Origin: Cadophora sp. MPI-SDFR-AT-0126
Lineage: Eukaryota; Ascomycota; Leotiomycetes; Helotiales; Ploettnerulaceae
Reading direction: 5' to 3'
DNA: 64,000 nt
NCBI GenBank assembly: GCA_020747065.1
Contig: JAGMVK010000002.1
Location: 1,240,001-1,304,000, forward strand
The translations under genes and the position numbers were made by a program. Below, piece after piece: positions 10,892 through 22,329 of this stretch (positions within the stretch are counted from its first letter, which is position 1; each line of letters opens with the position of its first letter). The notes below the pieces were generated by a model that was not told the DNA's origin, did no database searches, and worked only from the letters and a program-made list of their open reading frames with translations.

Positions 10892-11819
10892 TCTGCTTTC
10901 TTTAAGCCATGCGCGGCTTGTTGAGAGAGACGTTTCTTTCGATAGATGTTATCAAAGGTGACTCGGCTAAAAGATGGACCACAGCTTGTCTGACTCATGC
11001 TCGTGCCTCGGTTTAGGGACCTGAACCATCGACAACATCCACCAAGTTCGTCGCTCTACTCTACGCCTTGCTTTCACGGCAGATCAAGTGATTCATCTCT
11101 CCAATGTCTAATGTTCCTACACGGGATGCAATGACACCTGCGAGCGACCTAAAGAAGGGATGTCACAGTGTCACGTCGAGATGTGCAATTGCCTCTTTCG
11201 ACAACGGAACATGCCGCTTCTCAAACCAGGACTTCCCAAAGAGGCAAATCCAGAATGCGACGTGCATCAAAAAGTCCCGAGAAATTCCTGTTTAGGATGT
11301 CAACCTCACTCCAGGATCTCGTTCATGATTCGGACTCGCAGCTTCCGGTGTCTCTGATACGATGAGGCGACGATTGATAAGTTTCTCGAATTGGCAATTG
11401 CACTTTGCGATGTGCAACAAAAGCATGTATTGACAGCTTGTGATTTGTTTTGGATAGAGATCTAGTCTTCGATGAACCACTCCTAGACTCTGGTCACTTC
11501 CCCGGGATCGAGTTGACTGGACTTTGGTAGCAATTAGCTAATGCGGAGCTTCGGCTGCCACCATGGAGCAGAGCAGTATCGACGGTCATTTGAGCAAGTC
11601 AGAGTCCCAGATGTCCTCCTTGGTGCAATGTTATATATCACTTAGCTGTGATTATAGCCATCTTGTTTCTGCTCGTCTCAACTTCAGTCTCTATTACTGA
11701 AGCTGATGAGCGGAAATATAAGGCTACACCACATTTCGACAGATGAAAGCCTCCGAAATAACTAGATTCCAGATGTCATCACGACCACTTCCATGATTAT
11801 CATTTCGCAAGAGAAGCAA
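10892..11819. other. Spacer containing outlying core-motif copies
   Basis: No complete gene is supported. The stretch 11180-11423 carries three copies related to the repeat core of the 51-55 kb array and is listed separately. The rest holds nothing recognised. Confidence 0.4.
11180..11423 (+). repeat. Three outlying copies of the D-V-Q-Q-K core motif
   Basis: Copies of the core seen in the 51-55 kb array: 11180-11194 (partial, gat gtg caa ttg), 11259-11273 (gac gtg cat caa aaa) and 11409-11423 (gat gtg caa caa aag). All are on the plus strand with the same implied frame. The third is preceded by an open, protein-like segment (DKFLELAIALCDVQQK). Spacing is 79 and 150 bp, shorter than in the main array. 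No gene model joins them. Confidence 0.55.
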
Positions 11820-12887
11820 CTACAACTTCGCCCCTTTAGCAAAGAAAACACTCCTCTCCATCTTATTCCCACCACCCTCGAACACAACACCTTTCCCTAT
11901 AACCTTGTAATCGAAGCTAGCGCCCACACCAGCGTCTTCGAACATCTTCTTTACTGTCTCCTGCGAGAAGCCCATGTGTGTGATAGTCTTGGCGGCTTTG
12001 TGGCCATGCTCATCATCCGCTCTGCTAATAGTCAGACAAGTAACTGGAATCTCAACTGACAGCGGAACGCTCAGATGGATGAATAGAGAGGACAACTGGA
12101 AATATACTTACGGAAGGTGCTTATGTGGCAAGAAATCTACAATGAACAATACACCCCCTTTCTTTAATCTCTCCGCCAGTCTCTTTGCTGCCAGCGCCGG
12201 ATCGTCGAAATGGTGAAACCCCAATCCAACAGCCGCAATTTCGAAGTCATAAAACTCTTTGCCAGCTAGAGCTGGAGGATTCGGGCTGTTAGCATCGATG
12301 AGGTTTCCTTGCACAGCCAACATCTCTGCTTCCGAGATGCCTTGGTTGCGAGCTGAGGTGTTGTATTCTTTCACCATGCCTTCTGTAAGGTCGATACCTA
12401 TGCTTTGCGTGATATATGGTGCCAACGCCTATTAAATCCATCAACTCATGCTTCTTTCTTGCCGGCTGGAGTGGCCGAATGGGCAGGATATACTCACACG
12501 TGACACCAGTCCAGTTCCGCAAGCATAATCCAGCAATCGGACAGTTTTCTTTGGTGTTGCTGAGGAGCCCTCGTCCTCGCTATCAGACTCCTCTGCCCAG
12601 TCTACGCCGAGCCATTCGTGGTGTTTTTGGATCTCGTCGATGATTTGTTGGATTGTCTTGGCGAATTTGGAATTGTATGTAGAAGCGGCTTCACTATGCG
12701 AGAGTCAGTTTGTAGAACTCACCATTTGTAATTATCATAGTAGAATCGAAGCTGAGAGGTTCTTCAACGACATAAACCGCCTCTGCTTGTCTAACCCGCC
12801 CAACGAAAGATCGAGGAATGCTTACTTCCAATGTGAATGATTCTTATCCGTATTCTCAGAATGGTGGTGATGAGTATGATCAGACAT
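11820..12887 (-). CDS. SAM-dependent class I methyltransferase
   Basis: A 258-aa protein from four exons: 12826-12887, 12498-12693, 12112-12428 and 11820-12021, with all phases matching and introns of 132, 69 and 90 nt. It starts with a His-rich leader (MSDHTHHHH). Motif I, the glycine-rich AdoMet-binding loop, is LLDYACGTGLVS; the following acidic position is IGIDLTEGM; the motif IV/post-IV region is AAVGLGFHHFDDP, followed by GGVLFIVDF. These mark a UbiE/Methyltransf_25-type fold that transfers a methyl group from S-adenosylmethionine. The substrate cannot be told. A His-rich leader is common in this fungal subfamily and may bind metal; that is speculation. Probably soluble and cytosolic. 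Confidence 0.9.
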
Positions 12888-13345
12888 ATTGTAGAGATTT
12901 TGAGCTGGATTGATGAGTGTTTGGAGGGGCAGGACTGACTGGTATTTGTAGTGCCTCACGAAGCTCCGGAGACATTTCGCCTACTTTTGAACTTCCTTCA
13001 GCTAGCCAATAAGAGGAGAGGAAAAATCCAGGCTAGGCATGTCTCCGAACAATGGAGCTTGACTGCGCGAAGGATCATCAGATTCTCCATATATGCATTT
13101 CCCGGAGACTTTTGGGTGCTAGGACTACCCATATCAATATCATTAGATTTCAGTTATTTAAAGCGGCGTTTGTCACGGGCGTCAGGAGGAAACTGCAGTT
13201 CCGTTAGGTCAGCAACGAAAGAAAGTCTATTTGCTCTCTGCTTCCTCCAATTCTCTATCAAGAACATGCCGCACCGCTTTTGCCCCACGCCTCAACTCAA
13301 CGTAACGCCTCGCAATGCAAACATTCCTTAATACATCATGACTAC
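12888..13345. other. Intergenic
   Basis: Promoter region of the methyltransferase gene and 3' flank of ubp6. A 126-codon plus-strand frame here lacks any protein-like feature and is not called. Confidence 0.45.
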
Positions 13346-15151
13346 TTATTCAGCAGTACCCTCTGCAGATGGCAGAGGAATAGCTCTGTAAAGCAGAATC
13401 AAAGCAGAATGTGACTCTCCACCGCCAGAGAGAGTCACGATCTTTTCTGCCTCAACCTCGGAAACTTTATCGTCGTTGAACCACCACCACTTTCCATCCT
13501 CCTCACCGCGCTTTCCAGTCTTGGGGTCAAGTGGTCCTTGCTTCTTCACATACGACGTGTAATGACCACTGTCTGCGCTGGCACCTTGATGTGTGACAAT
13601 ACCGCGAAGCTCGTAGAGGCCAGACTTGTTTGATCCCTCATCCTTCAATAGCTCAGGATTGATCAAAGCATGAAGCTCTTTCTTTGCCTCGAGGATGGCT
13701 GCGGCTTTCTCGGCATCGATCTCGGCATCGGTCTTGTAGACGACATCCTCCATCGCAACATCCCCGGCGGCATCTTTACCATCTTTCTTGACATCTTTCT
13801 TCTTGTCGTCTTTCTTGTCGTCGGACTTCTTCGATTCACTTACAGAGTCAACAATACCTGCAGCCTCATCTGCAGCTGCTTTGTCATGGATCTTCTTTTG
13901 TCTCTTGCGGGCACGCTCGATATCCTCCTCATCCTTTCGTACCTCGCGAACCTTGTCCCGGACTGGGATCAACATTGCCTTGAGTTCGTCTGTGCAGAAC
14001 TCGACCACATCCAATTCATCAGGGAAGGTGACCTTTCGCATAATCTTTGCTTTCTTCTGGGCCTCGCGCTTCCAGAAGAATCGAACGAAGTGGACAGTGA
14101 GATACTTTGGTAGCCGTGCGATCTTCGATTTCTTGGTGTAAATCGCATCTCGGTCGAGAACGTCTGATCTCTTCTCTATCTTCTCCTCCAAACCAGCCAA
14201 AATGCCATCTCTGAGATGATTCGTTGTACCACTGATATGGCAATCCAGCTTCAGGAAGACATCCTCGCCCTTCACTGGCTCTTCACCGAGATCCTTAGCA
14301 GCCTGCTCATCACATTCGGTGACGGACGAGAATCTTCCAGCCATGTATTTGTCAACAAAAGTTGTATCCTCGTCATTATCACCCTTTCCCTTAATTCTGA
14401 GCTTCTGTCGCAACTGCTGGACAATCTGCGACCAAGCTTCCTCGGCGTCTTGTTGCGCATAGCCATGACCGGTCTTTGACTTCTGGGCGAATTGTGGGAA
14501 TGCGGTTCGGAGGGCGTTCAAGAAAGCCAGTGGCGGAAAACCTTCTTGCGTTTGGCCCATCTGCGAGTACAGATCTCTCAGAGCTGCAGTCAAATCTGTA
14601 GAGGCTCCAAGACCATCAAGTCCAAACATGCTAAGGTCTCCAAGAGCAGATGAACCGGCGCCGCCACCAGGAGTTGGCGCAGCGACGTATCTGGACAATT
14701 CTTGTTGCAGCTCTGGAACAGCTCGTAGTGTTTGCAATGCGGAATTCATATAACAGGTGTTCCCAAGGTTCTGTAGACCAGCCGGTGTAGCGCCCACTTG
14801 TTGTGCCGCTTCTGCTTCAGTCATGTCCTCCACGAACTTGACAGCCTCTTTGGGTCGCTGGAGATCACCGGTCCCAGACGCTGTGCCCATCATCATGAAT
14901 GTCTGACCTGGCTTCGCGCCGAGTTTTGAGAGGTCGGTGTCATCTTTAAGTTGGCCACCCTTCACGAGAATCTTTTGTCGGTCTGGCTCAACACCAGTCA
15001 AGGAATAGAGCTGGAATTTGAAGACTTCGCCGAGGGAGGTAGGGTCGAGTTCGACATCGTATTTCTTGCCCTGATGCTTGACAATCACTGCAGTAATTAG
15101 TATATCATGTAGTATCTCATAGGTAGATTACAAACCTGGGATGGTAGCCAT
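13346..15151 (-). CDS. ubp6: Proteasome-associated deubiquitinase Ubp6/USP14
   Basis: A 585-aa ubiquitin-specific protease that sits on the 26S proteasome lid/base and trims ubiquitin from substrates. Exons are 15136-15151 (only MATIP plus one base) and 13346-15087, split by a 48-nt intron. Residues 1 to about 75 form the ubiquitin-like domain that docks on the proteasome (ILVKGGQLKDDTDLSKLGAK). The catalytic Cys box GLQNLGNTCYMNSALQ places the nucleophile at about Cys117, and the His box GHYTSYVK at about His514. A lysine/aspartate-rich insertion (KSDDKKDDKKKDVKK) interrupts the catalytic domain near residues 420-445. It is divergent from the ARPC4 gene, with only 329 bp between start codons. 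Confidence 0.96.
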
Positions 15152-15480
15152 GGTTGTGGCGGGGTCGAAGCGGTGGAGGGAAAGCTCTTGTGATGAGCTA
15201 TGGAAGCTTTGCATGGAGGTTTCTTAAAATTCTCACAGAAATTAGTCTCTGCCTCTACCTCGACAAGAGTGTGAATTTGATAAGGTGTCGAAGTGGTGAA
15301 GAAGTTGAGGAACAGAAAAGAAATACCCAGTAAACAGAAGAAGAGCGGCGGCGGCTCAACTAGCGCGCTTGCGAGTCCCGGGGTGCCTGAGATCCAACCC
15401 CACCACAGCCCGGAACGACCATCCCCCACATCACAGTCGCAGTCGAAGCTGGACGGCTTTACGACTCACGAACAGACATC
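15152..15480. promoter_or_regulatory. Shared bidirectional promoter of ubp6 and ARPC4
   Basis: The 329 bp between two divergent start codons must hold both promoters and both 5' leaders. No clear TATA box was seen. Sharing is inferred from the spacing only. Confidence 0.6.
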
Positions 15481-16198
15481 ATGGTAAGACGTTCATGGCC
15501 GTAGGGGAAATTATTGCTAAATCAATATTCTAACGCTCTGCAGTCTCAATCATTGCGACCATACCTTCAATGCGTCCGGAGCTCCCTGACAGCAGCGCTC
15601 TGTCTCTCGAACTTCGCATCGCAAACCTCAGAACGGCACAATGTACCCGAGATAGAGGCCCAGACATCCCCCGAAGTTCTGCTGAACCCTCTCACTGTTG
15701 CCCGAAATGAGAACGAGCGAGTTCTGATCGAGCCGAGCATCAACAGCGTGCGGATAAGCATCAAGATCAAGCAGGCAGATGAAATTGAGCATATCCTGGT
15801 TCATAAGTTCACAAGATTCCTGACGCAAAGAGCGGAGGCCTTCTTCATCTTGCGGAGGAAACCGGTCAAGGTTGGTGCCAGGACGTTGATTTGGGTGATT
15901 TGGATGCTGACCATGACAGGGCTATGACATTTCCTTCCTGATTACGAACTTTCATACCGAGGAGATGCTGAAGCACAAATTGGTGGACTTCATCATCCAG
16001 TTCATGGAGGAGGTAGACAAGGAGATATCGGAGATGAAGCTTTTTGTAGGGCTTCACTAGCATTTGCTTCCAGATTCATGCTAATTATTGGACAGTTGAA
16101 TGCCCGTGCTAGATTTGTAGCGGAATCTTTCTTGACACCTGTGAGTTATACCCGAGATCGAATTATGTGTTTTTACTGACATAGCATAGTTCGATTAA
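15481..16198 (+). CDS. arc19: Arp2/3 complex subunit ARPC4 (p20, Arc19)
   Basis: This is the 20-kDa subunit that, with ARPC2, forms the structural core of the Arp2/3 complex nucleating branched actin at endocytic patches. Five coding exons: 15481-15483 (the ATG alone), 15544-15870, 15920-16045, 16096-16140 and 16190-16198, giving 169 aa, the usual family length. All junctions are phase 0. Conserved segments include [26 protein letters not shown]-like [27 protein letters not shown] and the C-terminal [10 protein letters not shown]. The first coding exon being just the start codon and the last only nine bases makes this gene easy to mis-annotate. Confidence 0.95.
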
Positions 16199-16645
16199 GC
16201 AGCATAGCAGGAAGTAGTGACTACATAAAGTTTCGTGGCCTCAGGTCTGGCATCGAGTGGAAGATCAAGCTGGCGTTTGGGAAGCACAAAAGACTGTGTC
16301 ATTGACGAAGTAAAGATGACGACGACTTACACCTGGCAGAATCAATCAAAAAGGACTGTTCTCCATCCGACTTCTTGTGTGCTACTGATTGTGCGAATGC
16401 AGACTTCGTTGTGATTCTCCCACTCGACACTTGATGGCAAATGGCAAAGCGGAAAGCGGAAGGAACCAGGAGTGATTCGATCCAAGCTAATCCTACAAAT
16501 GCGATTCTTTCGAGGGTTCCCCGTCCCATGCCTGAACAATAGTCCCGTGCGCCGTTCTTGAACCCATATTCCATCTCGTGACGTATCTCCTCACTCGTCC
16601 ACAATGCTCTGCGTCGGTGTTTCTCAGGCATCTTGCATCACTCCT
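16199..16645. other. Intergenic between convergent genes
   Basis: Spacer between the 3' ends of ARPC4 and the hydrophobin-like gene. A 110-codon minus-strand frame (16299-16631) is present without domain features or a supporting start and is not called. Confidence 0.45.
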
Positions 16646-17245
16646 CTAATCCTCAAGTGTGTCCAGGAGTGGTCCAACAACATCTGGCTTCTTGGATTCG
16701 ATATCGATACTGGTAAGAGTGGAGCCTTGACACTTGTAGAGAGACATTGTTGGCGTGACAATTGTTGCCTTGAAGCATTAGCATCGGTCTAAATGAAGAT
16801 CACGGAGAAGAGGGCTTACATTGGGAGAGCAGCAGGCTCCTATTGTATTTTTCTGCTTCACTTCATTGATGATCATTGGGCAATCGAAGGTAATGATCTC
16901 CTCCAAGAAGTTTGCGATCAGAGGTGTAGCAATATTGCCTCCACAAGTCAGCCAGTCATGTCGGAGAGCAAGGACAGCGGGAGAACACTTACAGCCCATG
17001 CCGACACCATCCTTGGTCACGGTCTGGCAGCAGTAACCATTCATCTCAGCTCCCATTCCGCACTGGAAGATCTCAGCCTTGTATTCTGGGAGCATTGGTG
17101 GGAGGCTCAGTCGCGATTCTGCGGTTGGCCGTGCTGCTTCGGTTGCTCGTGGCCATCTGGTGTATTGGGCCGGATTTGGATTCATATTTCCGTACTTTTG
17201 GGCGATGACAGATCCAGCGGCTACGAGTATCAAGAAGAAATGCAT
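16646..17245 (-). CDS. Hydrophobin-like cysteine-rich secreted protein
   Basis: A 164-aa secreted protein from exons 16993-17245, 16820-16938 and 16646-16768. Intron 1 (54 nt) is a multiple of three with no stop, so an unspliced reading stays open but would add an extra cysteine-containing stretch. The signal peptide is MHFFLILVAAGSVIA. After splicing, the mature protein has eight cysteines in the order C-CC-C-C-CC-C with spacings 9, 11, 18, 15 and 15. This is the hydrophobin cysteine order, and the first two spacings match class II hydrophobins, though the later ones are longer. A surface-active wall or spore-coat role is plausible; an unrelated cysteine-rich effector is the alternative. A chitin-binding secreted gene lies next door. 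Confidence 0.72.
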
Positions 17246-17933
17246 GATGTCGGCGGTGAAGCTCTCTCTTGAATACGTGCTTGCTAAGTTAAGGATGTTA
17301 GCTATGTCTCTAGAAGACCTTGACACATCCAGAAAGGGAAATTACGTGATGCACAATACCTACAGTAATCAATCAAAGGAAGTTGTTGCAAGTGATAATG
17401 TATTTGGATCGTAGTATCGATGGTGGATGGGATTGTGTGCGATTCCAAAAGATGATGCTGGATGATGTGAAGAAGAGGTAGAACCTTACGAAGAAATGTC
17501 TATTTTGAATAGGGAAGAGATACTGAAGACGAATAAGAAGGAGCCAACGGCACTGATCCAAATTTGATCATCAGCGCATTTTCCTGCCCCCCAAACAATT
17601 ATACTGGTTTGGCAAGCGCAAGTCGCCCCTCGCTTAGCCACCAAGCGAGATCCCATTTCGTGGTAATAGAACAACAAACAAATCCACATGCATACGGAAC
17701 AATATCAATTCGATAGTACTTTTCGCGATAAGGCCATCAAATGGGTTCCCATCACTGATACGACTGCACTCACGACGCATTGGATAGTTCACGAGCAGGT
17801 AATTTCAGTCAGATCACATTGATCTTGTTAAAAAATGCACCAAAACTTCAATTTCTGCTTATTACTTGCGAGACCTCATCCATTCATAAAACGATTTTGA
17901 ACTCTACAGTTTTTGCCAAAAACCCGTCCATAT
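17246..17933. other. Intergenic
   Basis: Promoter region of the hydrophobin-like gene and 3' flank of the chitin-binding gene. Nothing else recognised. Confidence 0.45.
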
Positions 17934-18341
17934 TCATCCGCAGTATTCTGGGCCGGTGCCACAATATCCCCACTTCGATCGACACATTCCAGCCGGACAA
18001 GAACCTCCCGAAGTAGAGCTTGGAGTTGGTGCCGTGGCAATGCCGCTGCCACCACCTAGAGAAAGGATTACACATCAGCATTAAATAACGAAGGCGTTTT
18101 TAGAGAAGCTAAGCCTAGGACTGAAGGAACATATCGTGAACAGGCGGTGATGCTCTCGCGCTAGGCACTTACAATACTCAGCACCCGTTCCACAGTAACC
18201 GTATTGAGAGCAACACATTCCACCTCCGCAGTCACGAGCACTGCGACAATTTCCCTGGCGTTCGGTGAGCGATGGCGTGGCAGCTGCTAGGGCAGTGCTG
18301 AGAAGAAGGGCGACAGCAGCGATGGAAGACTTGATATACAT
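17934..18341 (-). CDS. Secreted protein with two hevein-type chitin-binding (CBM18) domains
   Basis: A 96-aa protein from exons 18173-18341 and 17934-18055, joined across a 117-nt intron that splits a cysteine codon. The signal peptide is MYIKSSIAAVALLLSTALAAA. The mature protein contains a first hevein-like domain (NCRSARDCGGGMCCSQYGYC followed by GTGAEYC), a short Ser/Thr/Pro linker, then a second, shorter one (SCPAGMCRSKWGYC, GTGPEYCG). Aromatic residues in the QYGYC and KWGYC motifs are where hevein domains stack on N-acetylglucosamine. Related fungal proteins bind chitin in their own wall or shield fragments from host chitinases. Which applies here is not known. The second domain has fewer cysteines than the first and may be partial. 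Confidence 0.88.
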
Positions 18342-20629
18342 CGTTGTGATAGAATGAAGAGCCTAATAGAGTGCAATGTTGTGCGTGTGATGTTAATGTG
18401 GTCTTTCGTGATACTGGGTGTCCAGCACATCATTATTGGGGATATTAGGACCCTTCTTATAAGTTTCAAGCATCAGGTTGGCCGTCAACTAAAGCATCAG
18501 TTTTGCAAAGCAGATGGAATCGTGACTCGACACGGGAAGCCCAACCATTGCACAGGCAGATACAAGTATTTTGCCAGATTTGAGAAATCGATTACAATCG
18601 AAATTCAAGACCTGGATCTTATAAGAGCTACCAATCCGTAAGCAAGTTTTTACCTTTGAACTCTATACGAACGCAGTGAGAAATGTAGAATTCAGGCAAA
18701 ACGATCAACAGCGGACAGATTTACTCCCGTCGACAAAATCCAGCAACAAGGTCACGCAACAATTACGGCTTGTACAGTTTGCAGATATGACATTACAGTT
18801 TTCACAAGAAGAATTTGTGGTTATCCAGAGAAGGATTTCCTGCAGTGATACTTCAGATGCGGACCTATATGAAATTTTGATATGCGTTCTGGACCCCAAC
18901 TGCGGGGAGAAATTTGAAAGGATTCTGCCGCTATTGTATAAAGTTTCTGCAGTAGCATGTAAGGGTTAGGAAGCGAGCACAATATATTTTCCAGACGCAG
19001 TAAGATTGAGTAAGCTGCATTGACTGAACATGGCGTGCTGGTGACCGCCGGTTAATTCGATTACGGTGGTGCAATCTATGTCATTGAATGAAGACAAGAC
19101 ATTGAGAAAAGGTATTTTCAGCATAACTAGCTCATAAATCCAGACGAATGTAATACTAAACCATGAATCTTCGACTTGCATATATTGGCTAAATCAACAA
19201 GCGCCGACACCACTCACAAAATCCAAGTCAACATTCGGAACGTGCCACAATTTAAGCGAGGCAGACAGAGCAATCTAACAATCGTGTACACTTTAGTCCT
19301 GTCTACTCGAGTACTGATGTCCACATGTAACTTAGAAGCACAGCTGATCATATGGCTATAAACGCAGATGGAATTGCCAGCACAGCAGTGGGAGCGGGGT
19401 CCTAATAGTTTTCTGAGTGGAACAAGCATCGTAACGGTCTTTGACCGTGGTAACTAGATGTTGGGAGTGGCGATATTACGAAAATTCTCGATCCCAATTT
19501 TTTTGACAAGATGGCAAAAAAGATGATGAACAGAACTTATACCCCCAATACTTGGGAAGAAGTGCATGGATGTCATCAACGGGTGAGAAGTCAGCTTCAG
19601 CAATGCCACTTCCCGGTTGTACGACAGCGGATAATCAGTATGCCTAGAGCAATTACAATCTCAAACGAATCTAAGGTTGAGTGTTGTGATCGTTATAGTG
19701 AGAGTCGAAAGCTTTGTATGAGGAGATTCTGCAAGATCCCCTTTGTTGGCTAAAATTTGCTTCTGAATTGACCACTGGTTGAGAATGAGACGGGTAATTT
19801 TGTTCTGGCTTAGATTTGGAATTCAGCTCAGGCAGTTTTCGGACCATTTAGACAGGCCCATTTGATTCTGACACAAATTTTAGGAAGTATCGTTGAGAAG
19901 CCAGACCTGGATACCATTCAGATGAAGTCCTGGTTAGCTCCTTTTAGTTGGCTTTGAGTGCAACTTCATGATCACTGAGGCAAGTGTAGGCGAAATCTTA
20001 TATCGAACGCCAACATATGAAATAACTGATGAGAGATCGAGAGAAAAGCTTCAAGGAACGACGACTAAAAAGAACGTGATGTGGTTGACGGTCACGTGGC
20101 GGAAGCCCGAGTCGAGAAGTTGCAGTCTCTCGTGAACGTCCTCAGAAGAACTCGCAGCATAAAACTCGTTAAGTGCAAATGCAGAATTACAAGCATGCTC
20201 ATCACCAATGACCATCCTAATCTCCATCACAGCTGAAAAGAATGTCTCCGTTAAAATGTCTCCAACCTTGGTTTAAGTCACGAGCCTGAAAGGTTACCTT
20301 GCTTCAAGCGAACCTCGGTGTACTGAACGTACATCCTTTGCTTAGTGAATTCGGCTGTCGACTCGGAATACCATACCACCTCGATTCTTTCTTTGACCAG
20401 TCAACTGTCTGTCCTCTACACGATTCCCACTAAGTATCCCACGAACCAATGAGATCCATTCCAGGACGCAGGTGAGATTCCGACTCACCGCGTCGCCCAT
20501 CGACAAGGGCCATTCTTACTCCGAGGCATCTCTTCACTTCTCTCCATATTGTACCCCAATCCCTCAAAGAGGAAAATTTACTCAAGTCTTCTAACAACAA
20601 TCCCTTCTGTCACTAGAATTCTGGACAAT
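18342..20629. other. Gene-poor, AT-rich stretch
   Basis: About 2.3 kb without a supported gene. Open frames are under 100 codons and mutually overlapping. No terminal repeats or transposase fragments were recognised. The last 100 bp are the CT-rich leader of the carboxylesterase gene. Confidence 0.4.
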
Positions 20630-22329
20630 ATGGATTCCATCCAGCACCATTGTCCAAGCTTATCAGCAGACCTGGTAGCTGCAAAAGATACCGAAGCGGA
20701 TCTTGCACTCTTCAGAGGTATACCCTACGCAACCGTCTCCAAGAGATGGACCCAGAGCCAGATTCAAGACTCGATAACCTCACCGTTCGACGCTACGAAG
20801 TTCGGGCCAAGATGTCCACAGCCGCCTCATGTATCCTTGATAACGGCGACTGCGAAAGTCCCTGATCTTGAGGAAGACGAGTTCGCATGTTTGAATCTGA
20901 ATATCTCTGTTCCGTTAGACGCTTTACCGAAGCCAATGATTGGTAACTCGAAGTCTCTATTACCTGTGATGGTTTGGATACATGGGTATGCTTCAGTCTT
21001 ACTTCTTCTCTTCTTCTTGAGATATATAAACTTCCTTGAGAGTCTCGTTACTCACAGAATATCAGAGGAGCATTCAAAAACGGCTCAGCCTCAGACCCTC
21101 GCTTCTACCCCTCAGCACTTAGCACCCTCGCCTCAAGTCACAACCATCCCGTCATCATCGTCCAAGTCTCCTACCGTCTAGGGGTTTTCGGCTTCGCAGC
21201 ATCCTCAGATCTGCTTTCAGAACAAACATCCACCTCTCCCTCTCCATCAGAAGACTTCGCCAACTTCGGACTCAACGACCAACGGACAGCGTTCCAATGG
21301 ATCCAATCCCACATCCAGGATTTCGGTGGCGATCCAAACAACGTAACAGCCTTCGGAGTCAGCGCCGGCAGTGCAAGTCTACACATGCACATCCTCTCCG
21401 GACAACCTCTCTTCGATCGTGCAGTTCTCATGTCAGGGTGTGCCCCAACAATGGGTCCATTTCCCCTCCCTCTCCTCGACAAAAGCTGGAGTAAGCTCTG
21501 TCAAAAATCTGGAGCCGACACATTAGAGACATCTCAACAGCGTCTAGAGAAACTCCGTCTCCTCACCCCCGAAGAAGCTATAGCCAACAACGGACTAAGT
21601 ACCACCCTCGCGCCCCTCGCAGACGGATCATATCTCCCTGCCTCGTGGAAACTGGGCGACGCCCACCCTCCCGCACGATGCAAAGAAATGATAATCGGCA
21701 ACACCCTCGTCGAAGCCATCATCTTCGACATCCTCGCCAAGCTCCTCCCCCAGCCCGTTTTCCACTCCAAACTCCTCGCCGCATTTCCAAATCCAGAAGA
21801 CAGCACTCGCTTCATCGAGCTCTTTGGCTTCGATTTCTCCGAAGGGAAACAGATGGATCCAGAAGCCTACAGAGACGCGCTGAGGAGATTCCTCTCAGCA
21901 GTAATCTTCCACTACCCCTCCCTGATCGTCGCCGAGTCGTTCTCCTCGATACCGTCCCAAACAAAATCATATCTCTACCGCTTCAGCACGCCCTCCCCCT
22001 TCCCGGGCCCCTCGTACGGGCTATCTGCACACGGTCAATGCGCGATATTTCTATTCAACAACGATTCCGGCTCCTGGCCATCCGAATGCCGAGTCATTTC
22101 GAAAGAGATGGCGAGGACTTGGACAGCATTCGCGCACGGCGAGAAGCCATGGGAGGAATTCGTTTCGGGTGATGAAGGCAAGGTCATGAGTTTCGGGAAT
22201 GGAGTATTTGGCGCGAGAGGTCTAGACGAAGGAGAAGATGAGGGTTGGGGAAGGGAGGATGGAACGACTGGTTGGCTTCGGGCACATTTCAATGAAGCGC
22301 TAATGTTTGTGCTTGGTTTGATAGGATAA
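20630..22329 (+). CDS. Type-B carboxylesterase / lipase family protein
   Basis: A 539-aa alpha/beta hydrolase from exons 20630-20985 and 21066-22329 (80-nt intron). Conserved features are the N-terminal RGIPYA motif, the oxyanion-hole VMVWIHGGAF (formed across the splice), SYRLGVFGF, the DQRTAFQWIQ segment and the nucleophile elbow GVSAGSAS with Ser218. The segment SAHGQCAIFLFN carries the likely catalytic histidine. No signal peptide is seen, so it is probably intracellular, unlike secreted lipases of the same family. It should cleave carboxylic esters of unknown identity. The first ATG in frame is 20630; the frame upstream has no ATG. Confidence 0.9.

Noticed and set aside
12694..12723. A 29-nt intron and extra exon in the methyltransferase gene
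   Set aside because: Too short for a fungal intron. A single 132-nt intron (12694-12825) joins the exons in phase without it.
12951..13331. 126-codon plus-strand frame
   Set aside because: Non-ATG start, no protein-like features, and it sits in the promoter region of the methyltransferase gene.
16299..16631. 110-codon minus-strand frame downstream of ARPC4
   Set aside because: No domain, no favourable start, and overlapping frames on the same strand. It lies in the convergent 3' space.
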